Shown here: in pieces, positions 50,431 through 60,630 of the stretch
Numbering within the stretch: the stretch's first letter is position 1
Layout of the letters: each line of letters starts with the position of its first letter
Assembly (NCBI GenBank): GCA_027574665.1
Contig: CM050690.1
Location: 68,491,433 to 68,555,432 of the forward strand
Reading direction: 5' to 3'
From: Rhynochetos jubatus
Lineage: Eukaryota > Chordata > Aves > Eurypygiformes > Rhynochetidae
Length of the DNA stretch: 64,000 nucleotides
The notes under the pieces: model-generated
Database searches by the model: none
What the model was told of the DNA's origin: nothing
The model's input: only the letters and a program-made list of their open reading frames with translations
Program-made: the position numbers and the translations under genes

Positions 50431-51200
50431 CAACAAGGCCAAGTGCCGGCATCCAACCCCATGCAACGCCACAGGTTTGGGGACCGGTGGCTGAAAAGCT
50501 GCCTGGCAGAAAAGGACCAGGGAATTTTGATTGACAGCCGGCTGAATATGAGCCAGCAGTGTACCCAGGTGGCCCAAGAAGGCCAGTGGCATCCTGGCCT
50601 GCATCAGGAACAGTGTGGCCAGCAGGACCAGGGAAGTGATTGTTCCCCTGTACTTGGCACTGGTGAGACTGCACCTCAAACCCTGTGTTCAGGTTTGGGC
50701 CCCTCACTAGAAGGGGCCTCACAAGAAGGACATTGAGTTGCTGGAACGTGTCCAGAGAAGGGCAACAAAGTTGGGGAAGGGTCTGGAGCACAAGTCCTGT
50801 GAGGAACTGTTGAGACAACTGGGGTTGTTTAGCCTGGAGAAGAGGAGGCTGAAGGGAGACCTTATTGCTCTCTACAACTACCTGAAAGGATGTTGCAGAG
50901 AGGTGGGGGTTGGTCTCTTTCACCAAGTAGCAAGTTACAGGACAAGAGGAGATGTCCTCCAGTTGCACCAGGGAAGGTTTGGATTGAATATTAGGAAAAA
51001 ATTTTCTTCACTGAAAGGATTGTCTGGCACTGGAACGGGCTGTCCAGGGAAGTGGTTGTGTCACCATCCCTGGAGCTATTTAAAAGACGTGTAGATGTGG
51101 CACTTAGGAACATGGTTTAGTGGTGGACTTGAGTGTTAGGTTAACAGTTGGACTCAGTCTTAAGGGTCATTTCCAACCTAAATGATTCTATGATTCTGTG
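50431..51200 (+). mobile_element. CR1 LINE, 5'-truncated, plus strand
   Basis: The copy begins at 'caacaaggccaagtgc' and ends at the CR1 tail 'aatgattctatgattctgtg'. It encodes interrupted fragments of ORF2: one frame with [19 protein letters not shown] and another with [49 protein letters not shown]. It is the same subfamily as the copy at 35.1 kb. Around 50697-50730 it carries an imperfect local duplication of the motif 'gggcccctcactagaagg'. Frameshifts make it non-coding. Confidence 0.93.
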
Positions 51201-54200
51201 GCAAAGGAGAGTCTGATATATCCAGGATAGTGTCACTGTTGTTCTGATATCAGATCAGACGAATGTCTCCTGAGAATGATTTCTCCTGAAAATGATTTCT
51301 CCTCATACTTTGCATAGGCAACTTTATTGTACTAGTTAAAGCAGTATAAAAAGGACTTAGCACCAGTGCAAAGGTATAAATCATATACTGACCAAAGAAT
51401 TCACTTAAATACATGAACTGATAGTTGTAGGCTAGAAAGTGAAAATAAAAGAGGGGCTTTTAACATCCTTTTGTTGCAGAAATGCACAAGTACCATTGAA
51501 ATTAGTTGTTTGTGTGCAAGTACTGTACTGCTCCACACAGCTAGAGAGAGACCGTCACTATGCACAGAGGGGCTTCTCAGAGGTAAAACCATAAAAACTA
51601 AGGTTTTAGCTGAAGAAGTTATGCTGATGGGGCTCACAGGGTCTTGCTCTAAAAAGTATACTTTCTTTTGTCTGCCAAAGGAGGTTCTCCAGCAACTTGT
51701 AAAATAGGAAAAATTTTATGTTCTGTTAACAAGGCTATATCTGCCTCATTCCGATTTGGGCTTCAATACCCAACTGCGGAGTCAAATATTGCTCTTGCAC
51801 ATGTTAGAACCTACTGCTATCTCAGAAAAATGCAGGAAAAATCGTTCCATCAGAATGTTCCATACGCCTCCTCTGTACCAAGTTTGAAAAAGGCCCTTCA
51901 ACATCGGCCTTTAAATTCTGCTCTGGGTAAGAGAAATGAAACATTACCATGGTGAAAAGAGGCATTTGTCTCCAAATAGCAGCCGTTCCAAACACCTCCA
52001 AATATTCTTAAACATTTTAAGTGCCTTTACACAGGGTTTGCTAAACTTACCAATTTGTTTCCCAACAATAAGGCCTCTCAGCAATGTAGCTTGGCTGGCT
52101 GGATACTGAGAGAGTGAGGGAGAAAGACTGAAGTAAAATAGCGGAGGCAGAAGAAGCTGAGCGTGGAGATGCAGAATGGCTGAAGCAAATTTCCACACGG
52201 ACCGTAAAATAAAGGTTTCTCCATCTAAACATGGACAGTTGGAGAAAATGCCTGCTTCTTCTGAATCCTTTTCTGAAGAAAGTGCAGGAAATGGGAAGGC
52301 TTGAGTGTTCTTTACTGTTACACCATGAACATAAACCAAGGTGCAGTAAAATATTCGGGGATCTGGAAGAAGGAAAGCTGGACAATAGATAATGTGCTGA
52401 TGATCACCCTAAAGTGTTGACCACCCAAATAATCTCCTAGGATCTTGTCACAGTGCTGATTTTGTGAATATCTTCTCACTGTTACCTCTATCTCTTTGTC
52501 TTGATATGTGTTACATGGAATGGATCTCAGTGAAGCCTTCGTTCTAGGTGCTGGATATTCTCAGACCATGTCTTTTCCTGGTTAACTGATGGTAGGGAAT
52601 ATTTTAGATCCCAGCATGAGCACACAGAGAGTAGAAAGGGCTGAGTGAGTGATTTTCACTGTGCTGAGGAATGGGAATTACTACAGATGCTGAGAAAATA
52701 AGTCAATTAACAACCTGAAAATAGAGATGGAGGAAAAATTAAAATACTGAAAGCAGACCAGGTCTGTATTGTAGCGTGGTGAGCACTGCAGTGGCCAGCT
52801 AGCTGTTGGCCACAGCCTTATTCACTGCTTTGCCTTCAACTCTACAGTCCTTTGATAGCAGGTCAAACAAAAGGCTGGCAGGAATAGCATAAAGCTGATC
52901 CCTGGGGCAAGGGATAGACCAGGCTGGTGTCTTGCACTCTCATTTATTTGGAACGTAATATAACCAAATCGTGTGTGGAGAAAAGGAACAAAATAAAAAG
53001 ACAAATATATACCTTCATGTGCAGCTTTTTCTCAATAGTGTTCATTGAGAAACAAAATAAACTGGAGCTTTGAGTGCTCCTTTTCTACTCCTTCCTCATG
53101 CCCATTTGTGTTCTACCACCATGTAACTTGCACAGTACTCATGATCTGTGGCTCACTGCTTGGTATGTTCAGATGGTCCTCACTGGGAGGAAAATACTGT
53201 TTTTCTGTGACATCTAACAAAACTTAACACTGAAATTGATAGGCGTCACACTGGCCTGGAAATAAGCCTAAAACCATAGACTGGTGCAGGGCAAGGAAAT
53301 GCGTATGAACGCACCCTTTCTGAGTTGTGTAAGACACTTGTGTGAGTGGATCTGGAAAAGTAAACAGAGAAGGAGTTCTATGTCTGCTTTTAGCTTTGAA
53401 TTTCATTAAGAATTTCTTCATTTAATACAATGTTAATTATCCTTATCAGAGATCCCTGCTGTACCAAAAAGACCAGAAAATGGCATTTTCAGAGAATTTA
53501 TGATTTCTCAAGTGAGCTCCCAAGTGGATTTCACATCAGTTCTTTATTTATGAAAGAGGAATCACTAATGCATTTCAGTAGGTGTATTAGTTATAGTTAA
53601 TTAATAAATTGTGATGGTTCCTTTGGAGCTATTCAGTCTTAATGTATAAACACAGAATTTCGTTTATGCAAGTACCAGTTTGGAATATCATGTGATACCC
53701 TCTTCAATGGCTGTTAGGTTTTTATTGAAACCTTAACAGGAGGAAGTCAGGGATTTTATTCAGCTGAAAGGATTGGTGTGGCATTTAATTTCTAATGGAA
53801 AATAATGATCTGTGGGCTAGTTAAACTGCAGAAGGAAAAGACCCTGCACCTTTATCTCCCAGTTGAAGGAGCAGGAGACAGATAGTAGAGGTATCTTTGT
53901 TCTTGCCATTGAAGAAATGTGCAAACATTTGCAGGAAATTGGCTTTCTACAGCAAGCATGGAGCTGTACTGTTTTGTTTCCAAAAAGCATAGTTTTGTTC
54001 TACTCTTAATGGATGAGAAGCAATGGAAGGACTACTGTTTGTACTTGCAAGGAGCAGCAGGTTAATGTGGACATAAGCAACAAAATCCTTCCTGGCTGTT
54101 GTCTTATTGTCTGATATGAGGAAGATTTTTACTTCCAAAACAGGTTCGATGGCCCAGATCCCTGTGTCAGGCCCCTTTCTGACCTTTCCCTTTTTGTCAA

Positions 54201-56675
54201 TGTGACAGAAAGACCAGGCAGACAAACAGCCTGTGCCAGTGGTGTGGAAAAGACAAAGGCTTAATTCTGATCAGCTGACAGTATGTACTGGCTCTTTGGG
54301 GATGAGTTGTTTTGATCTTATCCTTGACTGAAAAATTTGTCCATGCAATTAAGGGTTCTTGAACTGGCCCTAGTCTAAATACAGTGATTTTGGATTACAT
54401 AATTTGTAACATCTTTTGCTCATGCCAACTGTGGTAACTTTCCGTTGAGTTGTAACAAAGTCTGCATTGAAACAGGCATTACCTGGTGGAAGCTGGCTTA
54501 AAAAAATAAGAAATCAGGAGCTGCCTTACACTGTGAACTTCTGCAGAACACAGGGAGAGATTGGCATCTAGATTCACTACAGCTTTACAGATGGGGAGAC
54601 TGAGAAAGGAGATGCAGCAGGCTGTGTCTGAAAAGTTCACAATATAGAGGACCTTAAGTCTCAGAAAAGAACTCAGATCTCACTGGGCAGACATCCGGAA
54701 GACCTCCGTTCACTCATTCTTTCTTAGTCTTATTTTCAAAGAAGAGTGAGACAAAAAACTATGGGTAAGTGCAAGTCATCAAAACTGTCCTGCAATGTCA
54801 AGAACTCAAAGAGTGAAAGATAAAAATGAGGTTGTACATCCCATCCATCATCAACTACTTGGCCCATCTGGTTGCTAAAAGTGCCAACGCCATTGTTGGT
54901 GTTTCACACAGTCCTGAGAATGAAGATCTACGTTCCTGCTGGGTTTAAACAAAGTTGCAGGAATTATTTGTGTATGAGATGATGAGCAATGAGTAGTAAG
55001 TTTTTGAGAGTCAAAAAAACTCACAGATGATTCAGTTGATTTTGCAAGGCATTGTAGAATGGAAGTGTGTTGCAGTAGTACTGGAAAAAATGCAAACAGC
55101 TTCAACAGATCAGTGGGTTAGGTTTGGCTGCAGAATACATACTCCTCACTTCCATTTTATCTGAGAGTGAACTAGCTTTTTTTTGAAATGCTGTTTAGTG
55201 ACTGTTCACCTGTCACTTTGTCTTAGCTGCAGGGGAGGTTGATGATAGTCAGGAAACACCTCTTTCTTTAAGGGTGAAAGGAAGTACATTAAAATGGTGT
55301 TGCTGTCCAGACATTACATGTTTGGGTGCCTGCTGTTTCTTGTCTATATTTTATGCTAGGGAGAATTTATACTCACTGTCCCTCCCTCCTCCCCCCACCC
55401 TTTTCTCTTGTGGACTGTAGGTTTGGTTTTTACTCTAAAATGTGTGTATAAATCTGGATCTCAGCATGATGCGTAGCTGACAGTTTGCTAGATCAGAATA
55501 GGGGAAGGTACATCCTGCTGTGTCGGACCTACATCAAGGAGTCTACATGACGTATTGACATGGCAAATAGGTATCTAACTCAGCAGAGGTGGAAGTGTGC
55601 TTTAACTGAAGCTTGATTCAGCTTTGGACTCCATTTGCTGGGCTAGGATTCAGGCTCTGTAGGAAACCTCACTCTTAAGTGTGAGACAGAGGCAATGGAA
55701 GGTCACAGTGGGCTTCTGTTTATGGTGATAGGAAGCCAGATCCCTAGCACACATGGCCACATCTCTGAGTAGAAACTCAAATCTAGCCATCCCTGTTGGG
55801 AACTGGATTTCACCTGCATGGTGAGAACTGGTCTCTCAGCTGGTCTAGGTCATTCAGGCGTAATCAGCACATGTAGTGACTTCGCTGGAGGGAAGATAAA
55901 CAGGTTAGAAATATAGTGCCTTATTTTGAGGGCAGGGGGAACAGAGGTTGAGTTTGTATTTTGTCTAAAAAAATGTCACCCACTGTTGTATATTTTGGCT
56001 GCAACAGATGACAAAGTTTATGTCACAGCAGGCAGGGGGAATAATTTGAAAGCATCTCTGTGACAACTGAGGGATTTGGACAAAAAACACTTGGACAGGA
56101 TCTGATTCCTTTACTTATGATTCATATTAGGGAAAAATTATAATACGAAATTCCTTTGTTTAGTGAAGTCTTTATATAAATGCCAGCCTAGCCTTTCCTG
56201 ACTAATCAGTGATTAAGTATCTTGACTTTTGGACAGCATAAGGTGTCCCATAATGATTGCTATAAGGCTTTTATCTTAATGGCAAATTCACCTTTTTTGT
56301 GAGCCTTAAAATGGGGGAAGGACTTCCTGTACACCAGACACAAGCTTTGCATTATGGCCTTGATGTAAAAGGTGTCTCACCAGTGATATCAATAAAACAT
56401 TATTTGTCTGGTTCTGAAGTGATGATGTAAAAATTAGTGACCCATTCCTGCTCCAGGACAGTGCTCTGTGATTAGCTCCAGATGTATGGATGATGTGATA
56501 AAAATCATGCTGTGATTTGGAAACACTGAGACATCAGTTGTCCTGTTTGATCTAAATATGGCTCAGCCACAAATAATACTACCAAAAAGCCACCTGCAGA
56601 ATTTCCTGTGTGCCAGTAAGAATAGTCTGGCTTACTCTTACTCACTCCCTTTCATCACGTATTTAGGCACAGTGA
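51201..56675. other. Unassigned DNA
   Basis: No gene or transposon is recognised after the 16-bp tandem repeat. A short C-rich run (ccctccctcctccccccaccc) lies near 55.38 kb. CpG dinucleotides seem somewhat more frequent at 51740-52210 than in neighbouring DNA, but not at the level of a CpG island. Confidence 0.5.
51266..51303. repeat. 16-bp tandem repeat, about 2.4 copies
   Basis: The units TCTCCTGAGAATGATT and TCTCCTGAAAATGATT are followed by a third partial copy TCTCCT. It lies just downstream of the CR1 at 50.4-51.2 kb. Confidence 0.9.
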
Positions 56676-57075
56676 GACCCCCCCTGAACCTCCCCTTCTC
56701 CAGACTACAGTCCCAGCTCTCTCAGACTCTCCTTGTATGAGAGATCCTCGAGTCTCCTGATCATCTTCATGACCCTCTGCTGGCTCATTCCAGTAGCTAC
56801 ATATCTCTCTTTTATCTTGGAGCCCAAAACTGGGCACATCGCTCCAAATTTGGTCTCAGAAGGGCTGAGTAGAAAGGAGGAATCCCTCAACCTATTGGTA
56901 CCTCTCCTCCTAATGCAGCCCAGGAGGCTGTTAACTTTTTTACTGCAAGGGTGCATTGCTGGTTCATGGTCAGCTTGTTATCCTCTAGGACCCCAAGGCC
57001 TTTATTGTAAAACTGCTTTCCAGACAGCTGACCTGCTTTCCAGCTGTTTCAGTCGGGGATGTCTCCACATGTTCC
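56676..57075 (-). mobile_element. Older CR1 LINE piece (minus), 3' end missing
   Basis: On the minus strand the translation includes KERYVATGMSQQRVMKMIRR and then LEDLSYKESLRELGL. This is the CR1 ORF2 C-terminal block that usually reads like [34 protein letters not shown]. Divergence is clearly higher than in the other coding CR1 pieces. The terminal repeats are absent on the left. The right side fades out near 'gggatgtctccacatgttcc'. Confidence 0.82.
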
Positions 57076-59250
57076 CCAACAACTGAACTACTGTTTTTCA
57101 GATGGCTGATGACAACTTAAACCAGCAGATCTCACATGAAATTATATCTGAGTGCACTTATAGTATTTTACATAAGACCTGATTGCCTAGTTCTTTAGCC
57201 CATATGGATCAAGGGAATAACTATTAATTTGGAATACCTGCCATGCATTTGTCTTCAGAGATGCTTTCCCTTATGGAAGTTTTTTATCCTTTGGGGGAAG
57301 ACTGTTTGTCATAGCCAGAATGGTGACAGTTTGCACATATAGCCCTGGATCTTCACCCATTTCAGTGTTCTTCCTGTGGCCTTATCTAGAGATGTTGGAA
57401 AAATGTTGATTGAAGCTCCTTACTGATTAGTAAGGGTTTGGCATTTTCTGCTTCTCTGTGTCAGGGTAGATGTTATGGTTGGGATGTGAAAGCAGAAAAA
57501 AAGACTCAGGCTTATCATATGAACAGATTCAGTAAGTGTGTCCTTCCCCTCTGTTTCCTTGGAAGCTTCAAAAGTAAGCTTGAGGACAGAACTTCTGCTC
57601 TTTCCTTTCACTTGTGTCTGTAACTACAGCATCTCAGTTGCATGCAAATGAATTCTCTGGAGCCTCCACTACTGAACTGCTAAAAACAGAAGCTGTTATC
57701 CAGGGAATGTTAACAACAAAGCCTAAAGTTTAGGATGAAGTACAAATGAGACAGAAAAAAAAAAAATGTTTTTCTATACCAAAAGTAACTCAAGAGATTG
57801 GAGCTAAAATATAATGTAAAATTTTGCTTCTCATAATCTATTTCCTTCCAATTAGTCAACAGTGATACCACAGTGCAGCATTCTGCACATTTAGAAGGTG
57901 ACTTTGAAGTCAGGAGTGAATTAAAAGAGTTTGTGCGACTCCTGAAACTACATTCTGGTTCTTGTAGGTGTCTTGTACGCTTAATAGCTGCAAAATCGAA
58001 TGCCTAAAGTATTCAGAATCTTGGTCTTGTCTAAGAGATAAAAGGAAGTCTATGCAATTTCATTCCTTACTGATGAGCTGAGCAGACATTATAACTCAGT
58101 GATAGCCTAGAAGTAGTGCTTAGAGAGGAAAAAATATCTCTTCTGCTGAATTCTGCTTTATAAGTAACTAGCGTGTTATACTCTTTGGGTAGCGGTAAGT
58201 AGAAAGAAGCTAAAAAGAGATAAACTTGATAGGTTATTGAACCCAAATCAGTTTGATTATCAGGAGAAATATTTGTTGAGGGGAATCCAGAAATTTAAGG
58301 CGTTACTGCCATTGGTCATCAATATTTTACGCTTAAGGAGGTCCCTGCAATAGGCATGTGTCCTCCAAATAGCCTGCATTGCCTTTCTATTTCCTATGAA
58401 ATCCTATCTTGCTTGTAATTTCAGTTAGCCTTCATTGCATCCCAGGAAAGAAATCACCAGATGGTCTGTGTAAATTTGCCCTCAAAGTGCAAGAGTTTCT
58501 GAATTACTCTGACCCTGCGGAGGAGGATGCAAAATGACAGTAGAGGAAGTCTGACAGCAAGGCCCATGAATACTCCAGCTGGGGTTTGTTTGGGGTCCCT
58601 GAGTATCTTCCTCTATTTATCCACAGGTTTCCCAACAGGATATAAGTATCAAAAGACTTGTTAGCTGGCTAAATGGATGCAGTCACGTTTACTGTTGTTA
58701 TTTCCTACCTATTAAAAAAAAAATCTATAACAGCCAGATGTTGTCAGGCTTAAAATGATCAGTTTCCCCATGCTTTTCTACAGGAGATGTAAAAAGGGCA
58801 TTTTTCTGCTGCATTTTGGGCGATTTGGAGGGTTGCTTTTGATTCAGGGCTGTTTTCAATTTAGCTCCCTGGGAAATCATATAACCTGGAAAAGAAATGT
58901 GGAGGGGAAAAGCCACAGGATCTGCTCAACTCCTTGGTGGTTGTTAGAATCTGTTAATCTGATATCTGTCTCTGGGGCAATTCAGGTGGAATCATCGTGA
59001 TGGGTTGCAGTTGTATCTCCCTGTAAGAACCAAGGTTCCACCATAGCCATCCCATGAACTGATCTGGAAAGCAAGAGCAAACACATTCCTCTGGCACTAT
59101 TGACAGGGTTGTGAAACCCTCTTCCCTTCACTTAGCCTCTAATAATGCCAACAAACCATTATTTGGAAAGACTTTCATTGTACCTCCTTCCAGCCTAAGC
59201 CTTTGAGAAGGCCAGATAACTTTACCTTATGCAACACAAGCGATGTTAAA

Positions 59251-59284
59251 TATGTGCACATGTATGTGCATGTGAGTGTGTGTT
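59251..59284. repeat. Alternating purine-pyrimidine (TG/CA-rich) stretch
   Basis: The sequence 'tatgtgcacatgtatgtgca' followed by 'tgtgagtgtgtgtta' is almost strictly alternating purine and pyrimidine. It lies 1.2 kb upstream of the CPLX1 exon. Confidence 0.8.
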
Positions 59285-59934
59285 ACAAGTCTGCCTGAGA
59301 TTAACTCAGTTAAGGCTCAGCCAGCAAGAAGCCAGTCTGGACCTGTCCTGACCCAGGAACTGGGGACAGTAACCAGCCACCTATACTGTTCTTCCAGGGC
59401 AGAAAGTACCTTTTTTAGTAAATTATGCAGGGTATTTTCCTTCTCCAGGCAAAATCCAACACAACTCCCAGAGAATATGTGTCTTCACTTCATCCTTGCA
59501 ACCCGACTTGATCCTGCTGCAGCCCTCCAGTGCCCTGATGATGAAGTATCACAGTATATACCCCACATCCTTTCTCCAACCCCTGCTTTCCTCCCTAGCT
59601 GGATGATTGACAGTCATTTGCCAGTAAAAGTGCTTCTGAAATGCAGTGTAAATGGCTTCACGAAGCTCTGTCGGGACAGAGGGGTATGCAAGAAACCTCC
59701 CCATTTGTATGGTCATGCAGGGGCTTTGAACAATAACAAAGGGCAGGCTCAGAGGCACACAGGGGCTGACAGCTTGGTACCAGTGCTCATGCAGAGGCCA
59801 AAAGAGGAAAAGGGCAGAGCCATGATCTCACCTGCATAGTAAGCATTAGAGGCAGTGGTGTTCCAAAGGTAGACGAGACTTGCAGAGATACTGCTTCTTT
59901 CTGATCTGCAGCAGAAGCCTGGAAATCATCATTA

Positions 59935-60125
59935 GCTCCGAATGTTCGCTAATGCTGTGTGCCTCTACCTGTCACGGGGTATGTAATTTCATGCAACAAT
60001 TAAGACTGTGATTATTCATCCCTGCAATCAAGACGTAAAATTCTCTTCCTAGCCCTGGTGTAATTTTTTTTTTTCTGTATATATCACGTGCCTGTTACAT
60101 TAAAGATCCTTTAAAGTCAATCTTC
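59935..60125. other. Possible conserved noncoding element upstream of the CPLX1 exon
   Basis: This block lies about 330-510 bases before the exon. It contains several ATTA/TAATT cores, a CACGTG E-box at 60085-60090 and 'gtgattattcatccc'. It has the texture of a conserved intronic regulatory element. This is an impression only; no alignment is available. Confidence 0.2.
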
Positions 60126-60424
60126 AGCCATTTGACTAAGCTGATGGAGTGAAAACATTGTGTGGATGGCAGCTTGCCCCCTTCAGGACTGCAAACTGAT
60201 TGTGCTGCCATCAGGCAACTCTACAGATATAGTCTTTTCCTCTTGCTGCCGTGCTTCTCCCACCAGTGCCAGGTAGCCTACCTCCTGCCTCTGTGGGGCA
60301 TGTGCCTTCTCATCAGTGGAAGGAGAAACCTTTCCAGTTTCAGAGGGAGTGAAGGAAGGTCCTGAGAGTGGGGAAGGAGGAAGCTGGCATCATGGTGGTT
60401 TTCCCACACTCTTACAGGGCTGAA

Positions 60425-60445
60425 TTTCTCTTGTGTTTTCTCTAG
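60425..60445 (+). promoter_or_regulatory. CPLX1: Splice acceptor of the CPLX1 exon
   Basis: A pyrimidine-rich run (ttctcttgtgttttctctag) ends in AG immediately before the first exon base. It leaves the exon entered after one base of a Gly codon, which matches the known complexin exon junction within the Gly-Gly pair at residues 10-11. The reading frame is also open upstream for four codons, so the splice boundary rests on the homology and on the AG. Confidence 0.93.
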
Positions 60446-60621
60446 GGGCCACCAAAGACATGGGTAAGATGTTGGGTGGGGATGAGGAGAAGGACCCAGA
60501 TGCTGCCAAGAAAGAAGAGGAACGACAGGAAGCCCTCAGGCAAGAAGAGGAAGAGAGGAAAGCCAAATATGCCAAGATGGAAGCTGAAAGAGAAGTTATG
60601 AGACAAGGAATTCGAGACAAG
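60446..60621 (+). CDS. CPLX1: Complexin-1, internal coding exon (residues 11-69)
   Basis: Complexin-1 is a small presynaptic cytosolic protein that binds the assembled SNARE bundle (syntaxin, SNAP-25, synaptobrevin) and both clamps and promotes calcium-triggered vesicle fusion. The exon starts with the last two bases of a Gly codon, then reads [11 protein letters not shown] and continues open to RQGIRDK. With human numbering it covers residues 11-69: the end of the N-terminal region, the accessory helix (about 29-47) and nearly all of the central SNARE-binding helix (48-70). Known SNARE-contact residues R48, Y52, M55, R59, R63, I66 and K69 are all present. Asp23, Ala31, Tyr52, Lys54 and Gly65 fit complexin-1, whereas complexin-2 as I recall it has Glu, Gln, His, Arg and Gln there. 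The frame is intact. Residue 44 is Glu where I recall Ala in mammals. Exon 1 and the exon starting at Tyr70 were not found in the window, so this is a partial gene. Confidence 0.97.
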
Positions 60622-60630
60622 GTAAGAATC
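60622..60630 (+). promoter_or_regulatory. CPLX1: Splice donor of the CPLX1 exon
   Basis: The exon ends exactly after the Lys69 codon with AAG followed by gtaagaatc, a strong U1-type donor. Beyond this point the translated sequence loses all similarity to complexin, whose next residues should be Tyr-Gly-Ile-Lys. This confirms that the coding sequence is interrupted here. Confidence 0.93.

Larger units (their letters stand above)
57076..60445 (+). other. CPLX1: CPLX1 intron upstream of the coding exon
   Basis: As the exon at 60446 is internal, this stretch must be intron at least near its right end. It includes an A12 run near 57.76 kb, the alternating TG/CA stretch and the candidate conserved block. 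A 187-codon frame at 59276-59839 has no protein resemblance and is taken as chance. Confidence 0.7.

Noticed and set aside
50372..50968. 198-codon minus-strand frame
   Set aside because: It is antisense to the CR1 copy at 50.4-51.2 kb, whose ORF2 remnants read on the plus strand.
59276..59839. 187-codon frame upstream of the CPLX1 exon
   Set aside because: No resemblance to complexin or to another known protein and no exon boundaries; lies within the intron.
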